The notes beneath the pieces were generated by a model. It saw only the letters and a list, made by a program, of their open reading frames with translations. It made no database searches and was not told where the DNA came from. Positions 12,293-22,992 of a stretch of DNA of 64,000 nucleotides are shown piece after piece; position 1 is the stretch's first letter; each line of letters opens with the position of its first letter. The translations under genes and the position numbers were made by a program. This stretch comes from Panagrolaimus kolymaensis (taxonomy: Eukaryota > Nematoda > Chromadorea > Rhabditida > Panagrolaimidae), in assembly GCA_028622995.1 (NCBI GenBank), contig JAJQJQ010000032.1, positions 1,054,001-1,118,000 on the forward strand. Direction: 5' to 3'.

Positions 12293-12323
12293 TTGGCCGG
12301 CCGAAGGCCGGCGTAGCTTCTAG
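12293..12323 (+). mobile_element. Helitron 3' terminus (hairpin + CTAG)
   Basis: Stem GCCGGCC (12296-12302), loop GAA, stem GGCCGGC (12306-12312), spacer GTAGCTT, terminal CTAG (12320-12323), then T. Known for Helitrons: 3' end CTRR preceded by a short GC-rich hairpin, inserted between A and T. The same layout occurs on the minus strand at 43074-43101. The element extends leftward; its TC 5' end was not identified. Confidence 0.7.
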
Positions 12324-12724
12324 TTTCTCAAAAAAAAGTAATGGATATGTTTCGTTTTTTAATAGCTGCAAAAAGCTTTTCGGTTATATAGTCATTTGGT
12401 AGTGAATAGTCTGTAATCACATGAATCATTGATTATTGTTTATCTCTGTTTTGTGAGTTAAAAATATATTCGAACAAAATGCACGACATAGGCCTCTGAC
12501 TCAATAAAAAGAATTGATGACATTTTTTTTGACGTAAATAAATTGACGTCATTGTTTTCGCATGAAATTTTTTTTATCAGCAATGTTTTATCACAAAAAT
12601 ATTAGGTGAGGTTTTTTAGACTAAACCCTTATTTCCCAAATGCTTAATATTTTGTTTTTCTATAAAATGTATTAAAAAAAATTTCATTTCATTTATTTTA
12701 TTTTATGAATCGTTTTCGTTTAAA

Positions 12725-13233
12725 ATGTTTTTATTAATTGCTTTTCTTGTATCTTCACTCATAACTTCTTCAATAATGTCGGAAGCTCTTCAATGCAAGC
12801 CAGATTATAATTTTAAAGAATTGGGTGATCCAAATTATTTCCAAATTCCCACTAGAAATTGTTCCTCATCAGCTTCGTATTGCGCATGCTTGAGTGGAAA
12901 TTTAAATGGAAAACATTTTTCTGCTTTTGATTGTGAAGATACGGTAGCAGATGTAGTTACAGATGAGCTTCAAGGTTTATTACATATTAGCGATGACATT
13001 AATTTTAGTTGCAATGTAAGTATTTTATAGGGTTTTTTAACCATACAAATATGTACAACACATGAGTTTAGGACAAACTCAGTAACAGCTTTACAAAACA
13101 CAATCTCTTCTATAGCTATAAATGCACCAATTCATTCCATTCTTGTGATTTTAATGGAAGCCCCTCAACAAATATTTCATTGATTACGTCTTTCTTTATA
13201 TTGATTATTATAGCTCATATTTGCTTAAGCTAA
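12725..13233 (+). CDS. Small secreted Cys-containing protein, GPI-anchor type
   Basis: Exons 12725-13015 and 13072-13233 (phase 0) give 150 aa. There is a signal peptide over residues 1-~21. The mature region carries nine Cys, with CKPDYNF, NCSSSASYCAC, FDCEDTV, FSCN, YKCTNSFHSCDF. A terminal hydrophobic stretch (SFFILIIIAHICL) directly follows a small-residue/polar segment (NGSPSTN), as in GPI-attachment signals. AATAAA follows at 13235. Layout (signal, compact Cys domain, GPI tail) is shared with the gene at 25810 but sequence similarity is weak. It could be an Ly6-type three-finger relative; not demonstrable by eye. Confidence 0.65.
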
Positions 13234-13309
13234 AAATAAATAACTTTTGATAAACTAAGTTAGCTTGCTTGTTAATGACAATGTTAGCAAAAAAAAGTTT
13301 AGTAAAGAT

Positions 13310-13971
13310 AAGTTTTTTTAAGTGATGAAAGATTCAAACTTTAAGGCATCATTTGATGAAAGTGGAACAAGATGAAACCATAGTCAAAAATAACAGATAA
13401 AAAGATATGAACTTAACAGTCGCTTTTATGTAGAGTTGTTGATTTCCTGGGAAATGCCTCTTGGCATTTGGACATAATTCAAGTAAATTTAGGTATTTTT
13501 ATAAAATTTTCTTTACAATATTAATTCAAATTGCTTTTTCTATGTACAAAAAGTGACATTTAGTTTGGTAAGCATAAAATTTTTGAGAATAGCAAGATCA
13601 AAGATGGTTGTTTCAATACTTCATTTTCAGCAGTACTTAATTCCAAAATGTCATTTTTATTGTGGATTGCCGTTTATGGATTTCAATGATTTTGAATTAC
13701 CATGTCTTTACACATCCATGAAACGAAGAAGAAAAAAGTAATAAAGTACACACACGCGCGAGATAAAACATTTATGGTAACTATAAAATAACAACAACAA
13801 AACGAACAACATTAAGAAATCAGAAAATATAAAAATTCAGACTAACAATCAAAACTCAAAAGACGCAAAACAGATATGTAATAGTTATTCAACTTCATCT
13901 TCGTTTGCGAGCATATTGGGAATTGAATCACGGATAACAAATTTTCGACCACTTTCAGGGCATTCAAGTTC
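13310..13971. repeat. Copy of DNA downstream of and including TRM112 last exon
   Basis: This stretch matches 16500-17490 with many small differences. Matching anchors: CTTCATTTTCAGCAGTACT (13620 / 17160), TTTTATTGTGGATTGCCG (13654 / 17197), AAAAATTCAG...CAATCAAAACTC (13831 / 17350) and the final coding exon of TRM112. It marks an old duplication of the TRM112 3' flank. Confidence 0.8.
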
Positions 13972-14318
13972 TTGACCAATTTGAACATCCATCCATTCAT
14001 CAACCATAGGAAGTTTTTTAGGAATTTTCTGACCATGTTCACAGACGCTCTTTTGATTGACGAAACCAACAATAGTATGAATGTATGACAAATAGGTTGG
14101 TTGCTTCTTAATGCTGTTGTTTTGACCATTCATAATATACTGAGATGCAGGTTGACGACCATTAAGGAGAGGAGTTCCAACACCATTCTTTCGCCCTTTA
14201 GTTTTCTTCTGATGTTTTACTATCAAGCCAATGATGATGAGAAGTACAATGATCAATATGACGATGATGAGAACAATGATGGCTGCGAATTCGATAGCTG
14301 TGAGACCATAATGACTGA
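13885..14318 (-). pseudogene. Chimera: protease membrane exon joined to TRM112 C-terminus
   Basis: Minus-strand frame of 123 codons. Its first part (14318-~13972) is nearly identical to the membrane exon of the protease homolog at 22993-23863: start of the TM region, the GRKN...GTPLLNGRQ linker, down to DEWMDVQIGQ. It then switches in frame to [11 protein letters not shown]...NEDEVE, the last 28 residues of TRM112 at 17405-17490, where it stops. Both parents are intact elsewhere in the window. The left edge at 14318 abuts, out of frame, the F-box-like segment. There is no signal peptide or protease part. Most likely a pseudogenic chimera; expression is unknown. Confidence 0.75.
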
Positions 14319-14846
14319 CATGTTATAAGCATTTGGGAGCTTTTCCATAAGCTTATCTAACGTTATATTTTCAACTTCATTTTCCATCGTTATTTTAGTC
14401 ATGATTATATGAATATCAGTAATTTTTTCACTTTTTACCAAAATATTATACTCTTTTAATGTCATTTTTGACCCCATAAGATACAAAAATTTAATATCAC
14501 TTTGATAAATATTTTTCATTAATTTAAAGTTTCCAGCAATAGTAACTGCGTTTTCGATCCATATTTTACATTTAAATGAAATCGATTTCTTTTCGCAAAT
14601 ATATAATGAATTTTCATTATAAAATAAACTTGGATGTGTACCCACTTCAAGAAACCAAACTGGGATAATTTGTTTTTTAACAAAAAAATATTTACAAGTT
14701 TGAATGAGTTTTCTATATGCTTTGATCGTGACGTTTTGAGTTACGAAAAATATTAGGGTTTTAGGAATTGCAAATGGTTGAATAATAAAATTGTTGAATG
14801 TGAAATAACTGCTGCATTTTTTGTTATGAGCTTCGTTAATTAGCAT
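14253..14846 (-). pseudogene. F-box-like (TCKYFF family) segment
   Basis: A frame starting at a possible ATG at 14846 reads QPFAIPKTLIFFV...KAYRKLIQTCKYFFVKKQIIPV, close to the N-terminus of the F-box-like gene at 58555-59397 (LQKTCKYFFAKNKIIVV). About 150 residues of the typical downstream region follow (SLYICEKKSISFKCKIW). The frame runs without a stop from the SART3-like exon upstream and ends in noise at 14253, inside the copied protease exon. So its own 3' end has been replaced. Family role, by analogy to nematode F-box proteins: substrate adaptor of SCF ubiquitin ligases. That is inference. Confidence 0.5.
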
Positions 14847-16150
14847 TTTATATGCTTGTCGTCTACTTCTTGACGGCTCATTTAATAAAGGAAATGGTGT
14901 TTCAAAGAAAGAAGAAGTTTCATTGAGCAAAAAATATCGCCCAAATTCTATCAAATCTTTTACCCATTTTGAAACATTATAGCCCGCTTTTTTGTAATAT
15001 TGAATTTCTTTCGCATAGATTTTTCGTTGTTCCAAATCTTCTATGAATAAACGACAATATCTACCGTATATGTTTAATATTCTCTGAAAGTTTTTTATAT
15101 TAATTCGAATGTTTTAATTTTAATCGCACCAAACTTACAATATCATTTAGTTTTCTCAAATAATTAAAGTAAAATCTCCAGATGATAAGGTTGCATGGAT
15201 CTTTCGATAGCTTCAATTCAATATTTTGGATAATAAACCCGCCATCTTTTATTTCCAATAAATAATTAAGCGATTTAAGCTGTGTATTAGCCGATATTAT
15301 TTTTTGGTATAAAATTTTTGCCTTGATCAATTTTTTCCATAATTCATTATTCAACGGAGAATCAGAAAAAAGTGGGGTTAAAAATTTTCAATATATATTT
15401 ATAAAATTACCTGAACAACGTTTATAAACTTTTAAAACTTCATCTAACTTCGAATGTGGGAAGACCAATGCTTCTTTTAATGAAATAATTACTAGCAATC
15501 GTCCTACATCGAGATAAAAAGTATCTTCTTGCATCCTATTAAAATCAGGAAAAGTTATAAGTTTGCGATATGGCTAAATTAAAAATATATTTTTTTACGA
15601 TTTATTTGCTGAAAATAAAAGTAATTACTTTATGTTCTAAACGATATACCATTTCAAATTCATTTACATCAACATAAAAATGGTTTAAAGTTTGTTTATA
15701 AAGTTTTGAAAGATCTTCATCGTAATGAAATTCTCCATAATTAAGCGCTTTACTTTTTAAGCTGAACACAAATAATTATGATAGTGAAAGTCAGTGTGAC
15801 GGCTTTTTTATTTTTTCGCCTCCGCCTCCGCCTCCACCTCCGGAGGCGCGGAGGCGATAAAAATACGTTAGTTTTTCAAAAGATCGCCTCCACCTCCGCC
15901 TCCGCCTCCGGAGGCGGAGGCGTGTCAAACTGGTGAAAGTAAAGATAGCAGAGGGCCACGACTTGACCTTGATTCAAATTTACCTTATCCATTCTTTCCA
16001 TAAACTTGGTACAACTGAATAATGAGTGCAGAAACTTTTAAACATTCGTTTTTGATCAAAATAATTTTTGGCATTTGATAAATCGTTGAGTAGCTTTTTA
16101 GCAGCAATTTCATATATTTGAGGATACCCATCAAAATTTACTTTAAGCAT
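14847..16150 (-). pseudogene. SART3-like HAT-repeat protein, N-terminal part, broken
   Basis: Exons 16150-15984, 15761-15629 and 15573-15411 join in phase. A further open block ending at 15139 (donor GTAAGT) joins 15083 onward. HAT-type features: LWKEWISLKSKAL, IIWRFYFNYLRKL, then NIYGRYCRLFIEDLEQRKIYAKEI and WVKDLIEFGRYF, the paired aromatic helices of half-a-TPR repeats as in SART3/Prp24 partners of U4/U6 snRNP. Two problems: the intron after 15411 has no AG between its donor (GTAATT) and the next open block, and the C-terminal RRM part expected in SART3 is absent, replaced by the F-box-like segment. A hAT MITE lies in the first intron. Identity is tentative; the HAT assignment is firmer than SART3. 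Confidence 0.45.
15792..15932. mobile_element. Non-autonomous hAT element (MITE), 141 bp
   Basis: Flanked by an exact 8-bp direct repeat GTGAAAGT (15784-15791 and 15933-15940). Ends are CAGTGTGACGGC and, inverted, CAGTTTGACACGCC. The interior is built of GC-rich GCCTCC arrays in inverted orientation able to fold into a long hairpin. 8-bp target duplication and CAGTG-type ends are hallmarks of the hAT superfamily. It sits in an intron of the SART3-like gene. Confidence 0.85.
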
Positions 16151-17404
16151 TTTTAATTTAAAAAACAGTTTTTAATCAATTAGAAAATATACACAACGGT
16201 GAAAGGCATCTGTTGAATAAAAGACAAAATAAAATCCATCAAGCGAAGAAAAAAATATGGGAGTTGTATAAATCCTGTTTGTCTGCTCTATTTTGATGAC
16301 ACTTCATTTGTGGTTGTTTTTGCTCCTTTTGTTGACGCTAATGTGACCCATCTTTTTTGTTTAGTTATATATATAAAATTTTAATCGATTTTTTAAAATT
16401 CCCCTTGATTTTTTCGCTAAAAAATTATAAAGTTGGAATGAGCTCAGTAATGAAGGACAAAGGAATCACATTCCTAATTTAAAATTTTTTTACCGAATTA
16501 ATAATTTTTAAGTGAAGAAACTTTCAAACTTTTAGGCTTCATTTGAAGAAAATAGAAAAAAACAAGGAAAACATGCTCAAAGTAGCAGATAACAATAAAA
16601 ATAACTCAAGAATCACCGACGTTCGTCCAAAATTTGCCAAAAACGATGACGGTTGCAAATTAGGAAAAACAAATATCAAACTTGCACGAAATTAAGATCC
16701 TTAAAGCAACTTTGAAAATATACAAATTTATATTTTGACAAAATTGTATAACAATACCAGTAAGAATTCCAACAAAAAAGTTTGAAGTTAATAATGGTGA
16801 GCAAAGACAATACAGAAATGAATTTTAAAATGGTGTCTTCACACAACCTACTAACATGAATTTGTAATAAATAATGAGTTTTAATTTAGAGAAAAACAAT
16901 AAATAAATAAACAGATTGGATAAATTGATGCTATCAAACCAGTTTAAATAATTAATATGCTTTTATGTTTTCTTGTACGAGGTTATCGACAGTATCGGTC
17001 AAAATTGATAAAAAAAAATTAAATGGCAGAAGAAAGACAGAAACACTAAAAGAAAGCTCGATAAGCTACTGTTAACAAAAGTGAAAACTAAAAGTGCAAT
17101 TTAGTATGGAAGCATAAAATTTTGGAATAACGTAATCAAAGAAAGTTGTTGTTACAATACTTCATTTTCAGCAGTACTAAACCCAAATTCGTCATTTTTA
17201 TTGTGGATTGCCGTTTATGCATTTCCATGATTACATCGTTCCATGCCTTTGCACATCCATGAAATAAACCTAACAAAAAACTCGCGCGAAAAAACATTTA
17301 TGATAAATATAAAATAACAAAAAAACGAACAATAAGAGATCAGAAAATATAAAAATTCAGTCTAACAATCAAAACTCAAAAGACACAAAACAGATATGTA
17401 ATAA
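16151..17404. other. Intergenic; parent of the 13.3-kb duplication
   Basis: No coding signal. 16500-17404 is the 3' flank of TRM112 that is copied at 13310-13885. The region upstream of 16500 shows nothing. Confidence 0.55.
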
Positions 17405-17902
17405 TTATTCAACTTCATCTTCATTTGCAAGCATATTGGGAATAGAATCACGGACAACAAATTTTCGACCACTTTCTGGGCATTCAAGTTCACCTTCAAC
17501 AACATTGATACAATTGAGAAGTTTATAAGCCTAAAAATGGTAAAGATTAAGAAATTGTTAAACCGATGTTGATAGCCAACTTACAGCATTCAAGAAAGTT
17601 TCGTCAGTTTCCCAATTAGGTGGCAATTCATTTGGAAATTCAATATTTCCAATATTTGTTACATGTGCAGCTTCAGCAAGAACATGATATTCAACTTTTT
17701 GAAGCATTTTCTTAGTAAAATCTGGATCAAATTCTGATTCAATTATCTGAAAAATAATTAACAAAATGATATATGACGATAACAACAAAAATGAGTTAAA
17801 GAAACATACCTCAGCTTTAGTTACACGTAGAATCAATGGATATCCAACTTTGACATTCTTTAAAAATGATGATGAAAGGAAATTATGTGTGAGAAGCTTC
17901 AT
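17405..17902 (-). CDS. TRMT112: TRM112-like methyltransferase activator
   Basis: Exons 17902-17810, 17746-17585 and 17530-17405 join in phase 0 to 126 aa, the size of human TRMT112 (125 aa). Family signatures: N-terminal [11 protein letters not shown], central [18 protein letters not shown], and C-terminal [12 protein letters not shown]...[10 protein letters not shown], the CPESGR loop and IPNML motif of the Trm112 fold. The paired N-terminal zinc Cys of yeast Trm112 are absent, as in most animals. TRM112 is a small obligate partner that stabilises several SAM methyltransferases acting on tRNA, rRNA and release factor eRF1 in cytosol and nucleus. Its last exon has been copied to 13885. It is divergent from the helical gene at 18337. 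Confidence 0.92.
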
Positions 17903-18336
17903 TCTATTCAATTTGAATTGGATTTTTTTGAAGGATTGATAAAAGTTAAAAAAGCTTTCGAAGAAAAGAAATTTTTTGTGTGGGAAATTTGCTCAAAGAC
18001 GCATGTTGCAAGTAAAAATGGCGCAAACTTTGCTCAAAAAAAAAGTTTATGTTCAAAGTTTTTTACAAAGTTTTATGTTTGACTGTTGCTTCCTATTATC
18101 CAAATATTTGTTATTTTTGCTTTTATTTAAAACTATGAGTAATGATTATCCTTGAGCTTTAGTTTAACTAATAATATGTTGCTGCTGCGACTTTTTATGT
18201 AACCGTTAATTTTTCGTTTTTGTTTTAAAGTATCTCTCTTTTTTGTTATTTCACTTACCAAGCATCGTTTTAGGTTATTATCTCTTTGATACTATTCCGT
18301 TATAAACTCTTTAAAATTTCTTTTGAATTATGTGCA

Positions 18337-21300
18337 ATGAGCTGTTTATCAAATAATGATTCCAATTGCTGTGTTCAATCTCAGAAAGCTATTAATGATG
18401 CTGTTTGTTTTTTCCTTGAATGTTAATCAATTAATAAACCCTTGTTTTAGGAATCTGACGTCGAGCTATCAAATACATTGCTCAAATGGATGGCATGTGG
18501 TGGAAAAGCTGAATGTGTTTGTTGCACTCAAGCTCGTGATTTAGCCAAGATACCGAATCTTTCTGTGAGTGATTGCTTTCTTTTCATTGAAATCAATGTC
18601 TTCTTGTTTTAGAATAAATACCTCAAAATGCTAGTAAATGTCTTCCTCAAACATCACCATCAACCATCGGTGGAAGAAATTGATTCGTCAACTTTATTAT
18701 TCGTTTATGTCAAACAAGCAGCTGGTACCTCTGGTTTCATTGAAGCTATATCTCGGCATGCTTTTTATCTACAGAACTTTGCGGATTACCAAGCTAATTT
18801 TTTACTTACTAAAATTAGAAACAACTTAAAGGATGGATTGGATTCCGCGTTAACATATGACATATTTCAGAAGCTTATGATTCATTTGAGTGCTTCAAAA
18901 TTTTCATACTGGAAGAAACTGAAAGTAATCTTTGAACAACTTTATCTTATATCATCAGAAATCTTTGGCCATGAAAAGGTAAGACTTTGATTATATTCTT
19001 TATTCTATCTTATGATTGTTCTTTTAGGCGTTCACCAACATAATGAAGTTTTATTCCAAAAATGTTAAAGTGTTTTATCTTGTTACTGCTGCTTTGGTTG
19101 AACATATTCCGTTTGAACTTTTCAAGAAACAATTTAATGTTTTCACAAAACGACTAAAGTACTGCCTTCAAAGCCATGAATTATCTTCGGTATCCAAGGA
19201 TCTATTTATTGCTGTTGCTAAACGATCCGAAAAATCCAAAAAAACAAGATCAAAGTTTTTTACCTTCTGTAAAAACGTATTTGGGAATCATTCAAGGTAA
19301 TGTGTGTTTGATCTCTTCACTGCTTATTTTATCATTATGTATTTCAGCCTAATTCGCCGACGATCTACATGCGTTTGGTTACCATCTTTTATTCAAACTT
19401 TGCCTAATCTTGTTCAAGCTTTACTTGCTTCCGTCAAAGCTAATTATGCTAACAACGATCTCCATAAGCAAATGAATGCAAAATATGTTTACATGAATCC
19501 TTGGTTGTTATGTGAGAAGTATGCCTTTATGTGGCTATGTATTTGTTTCTATCGACGAAGAAATGATCCAGAAACTTATCATCTTGCTTGCTGTTATATT
19601 TCTTCTCGAAATGATGATCTCTCATTTATTGCCAACGAATATTTCTCATCTCATTACGATGCCGTATGTTTACTCACTTTAGTTGAATCACTTATGATTG
19701 ATTGTTTTTAGGCGTGTTCTTCAACTTCACTTGTTCAAATATATTTGGATTTCTCTAAAGCAAAATACGTGAAGGATTACCAGTCAGTTGATTCAAGTAA
19801 ATGCGATCAGAGTATGGCTGATAACTTGACTAACCTTTTGGAGAAATGTGATGCTTTGTTACGAGATGTTGGAAGTCCTTGTATTGGTTCAATGGTCAGT
19901 GTTCCCACTGTTCGAAATAAGTTTTTGGAACTTGCATGGCAAAATAATCCTTATGGCAATTGTATGGAAGTTGAAAATCAAGCTAAAAGATTCAATAAAG
20001 AAATGGTTGAAACTCCACTGTTTGTGAGTTTATTTGTTTGTTATACACTCTTGTTCATTTTTTTGTTGTTTTCAGGATATGATGCGCGCTATGGTTGATA
20101 TGGATATGTCAGAATCAACAAAATTTCGCAAAACTATTAATGGGCTGTATGATATTATTTTGCGATTGGGAGACAAGAAAGTTAGTACTACGGGTGTTGG
20201 ACTTTTGAATGCCGTTATTTCACGATCTAAACCTTATGATCATTATGACGAATCGTTGCTTAACATTTTCCATGCTTTTTTCCTTAACGTAAGTTTTTGT
20301 AAAATGCCTTTTCCACTAAATTTGTTGTATTTTTTAGTTTAAACGATTTTTAATCAATCCAAAGTTGTCAATAAGATGCTATTCGCTTTTTCACGTTTTG
20401 GATTTCTTCCTTCAACAAACGAAACATCTTGTGTCAAACGAAGTTGTGCTTGTATATTTATTGAATGCATGGAGTGGAAAAATTACTGCTGTTTCTGAAG
20501 GCGGTGATGATATTGATTTAAATGTTGAAAGATCAACAGACTGTGTTATTCGATGTTCTAAGATTCTTAATTTTTTGATTCGTTCAACGTCATACGGTAT
20601 GTTTAAACCAATTTTTTATTCTAACTTTACAAATCCATTTGATGTTTTCTTTTCAGATTTGTCTCAACATTATGATGCAATTTTTACTCAAATCTTAGAA
20701 TGCTATGATCAAATTGATTCTGAAATTGAATTTCCAACAAGGCCACATTTGGCTCGTTTAGCTGGTATGTTTTCTTCTTTTCTTTTCTCAAACATTAGAA
20801 CGTTTTTCAGCTACAATTTTTGGACGCTTATTTTCTCAAGATCCAGTTATGATTCCGCTTTATGATTTCTTGAAAGATGATATGCAAACAAAAATATTCA
20901 AAATCTTTGCTGACAAGTTTCTTGATAATCATGAAAATTATTTTGCGTTAACTTTCTTTTGCCATATTGCTGTAATCAACGAAAACTATTATTCGAATGA
21001 AATTAGATTGTATGTTTTTGCGATTAAATTTTCGAGAAACTTAAAGAGATTAATATTTTAGGATTCTTGATGGAATGAGAAAGAAATTTTGTGAACAATC
21101 AAGAAATTACTCTGTACGTTCTGCAATGCGGGTAGTAATTCAAAATTTTGGAGATGATGAATGCAATCGAAGAGTCAACGACCTATTTCAAATCCAATCA
21201 TCAATAACAAGAAAGGTGCAACCATTCAAGAAATATGCTTTCAACAACAAAGAAGATGCTTTGAAGTTTTTGATTGATACTGTATTTTCATGCGATGTTG

Positions 21301-21702
21301 AAAAACTTCGTGATGCTGCATATTATTCCATTTCAAATCAAGACTCATTTCAAAGTACCGAAGATCAATGGTTCATTAAACTTGTTGGATTAATTTTATT
21401 TGGAAATCATGAAAACGATGATCTTGCAAATATTGTATGTTCATGCTCAACTGAATTTGATAATGCTTTTGGAACTTATCTATTGGATGCAAATGCAACG
21501 CTAATTGTAAGTTGGTTTTTTCTTTTTATATCAAATAATCGTGAACTTGTTTTAGAATGCCGTATTCAAAAGTCATAAAGAATTTCCTGGACTTTTTCAA
21601 GATGTTGCTAAAGCTTTGCAAGAAAATTTTAAAGCTCTTAATGAAGCAAATTTTACATTTGATTGGATGAATTTTCTTTCCACCATTTCTTCACAAATTT
21701 AG
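18337..21702 (+). CDS. Large helical-repeat-like protein, unknown family, 12 exons
   Basis: Exons 18337-18402, 18451-18564, 18613-18978, 19028-19296, 19348-19663, 19712-20023, 20076-20288, 20338-20596, 20657-20764, 20811-21009, 21062-21506 and 21556-21702 all join in phase to 937 aa. Introns are 45-80 bp. The first donor (GTTTGT) is weak, so the start exon is the least certain. The protein is almost entirely predicted helix with alternating amphipathic segments, no signal peptide, no TM and no zinc motif beyond CVCC near the N-terminus. It has the look of an armadillo/HEAT-type scaffold or a subunit of a large nuclear complex. I do not recognise it. The purifying signs (clean frame across 12 exons) argue for a conserved housekeeping gene. 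Confidence 0.7.
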
Positions 21703-22992
21703 AATTGTATGCATTAGGTTTATATGTATTATTGTTTGTTAATTTTTTTGTTGAGTTTGATATTTATTAATAAAAACGTTTTCATTTTTTAACATTTGTT
21801 TGATCGCTGCTTTGATAGATGGATGGATGAATGAATGATGCATTGATTGTATTTATTTGGTTTAAATCGTTGTCTTTGAGCCATTCGTATCGCTATTATG
21901 GTTCATATTGTGTTTTTTGTTGTTACAAATGAGACTGTTAGTCATTTTACAATGTTATCGAGGAGCTTCTTTGGAGTTATTACAATGTTCAAAAACTATG
22001 CGGTGAACATCATTTGTGAAGGAAAGATATATTTAACAATGTGTTTACCACACGCTTTTCTAAACTATTGACTCTTTTTATCAACCCTGAATCTGATAGC
22101 TGAAAAAATAATCAGTTGCAAGTTAGCTACAGAGTTGGTGCATCATTACCTTTGCAGCGATGGCTGTGAAATAAATACGCTAGGGCTTTGGTTTATCTAT
22201 TGCCCCATGAAATGATGTCATAATCAAGCCATGCACTATTTTTTATAACTAATAATCCACCTGAATCTTATCCACATGGACCTTTTCTAGGATTTTGCCT
22301 TGCACAAACATTCTCATTGAAAGATTCAAGTTGGATAATAAACAAATGGAAGATAAACTTGTCGAAAAAATAAACTACCATTTACATTTTCTCCGGCTAA
22401 GCCCCATCAAGTTTCCCATCCAAAATATGGTTCAATAATTTTGGAATCATCGTGACTTGATAAAACACGGGTTGGGTTTGTTCATCAAAAATAATTTCAT
22501 GCATCGACTAAAAAAGCTTGCTAGGGAAAAAAGATCAGCTTTGGGATGTTGTGACTAACTTCAACTAGAGTAACATCATTAATTCGATCGAGATATGGTC
22601 AAGCGAAAACAAACGTATGAGTGATGGTTGAATGCTATAAAGAAGAGGATGATAGATTTGAAAGAAAACAACAACAAAAAATAGCAAAACTTTTTTTTAA
22701 CATATTAAAAAATATGTTGTTTTGCTTTTACTTGGGAAATCAAACAACGACATACACATGAAGACCGATTACAAATGGAAAATGATAGATAGGTAAGAAA
22801 GCATTCGATAAAATTTAACAAAAAAATGTAATGCATCTTCATCTTGGATTTATAACAATGGCGCATTAAAAAGCAATAACAAAACAAAAATCATGAAAAT
22901 CAAAAAAACTAATAAATTAATTTATTCATTACAAACCACATACATACAAACATATAGACAAATAAGTAAATACAAAGTACACATAAAGAAGT
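21703..22992. other. Intergenic between convergent genes
   Basis: Holds the 3' ends of the helical gene (AATAAA near 21767) and of the protease homolog. Short ORFs are unsupported. No repeat was recognised. Confidence 0.5.

Larger units (their letters stand above)
11658..12724. other. Intergenic holding minisatellite and Helitron end
   Basis: Contains the GGATCC-type degenerate tandem repeat and the Helitron 3' terminus listed separately. The rest is AT-rich and featureless. Confidence 0.5.
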
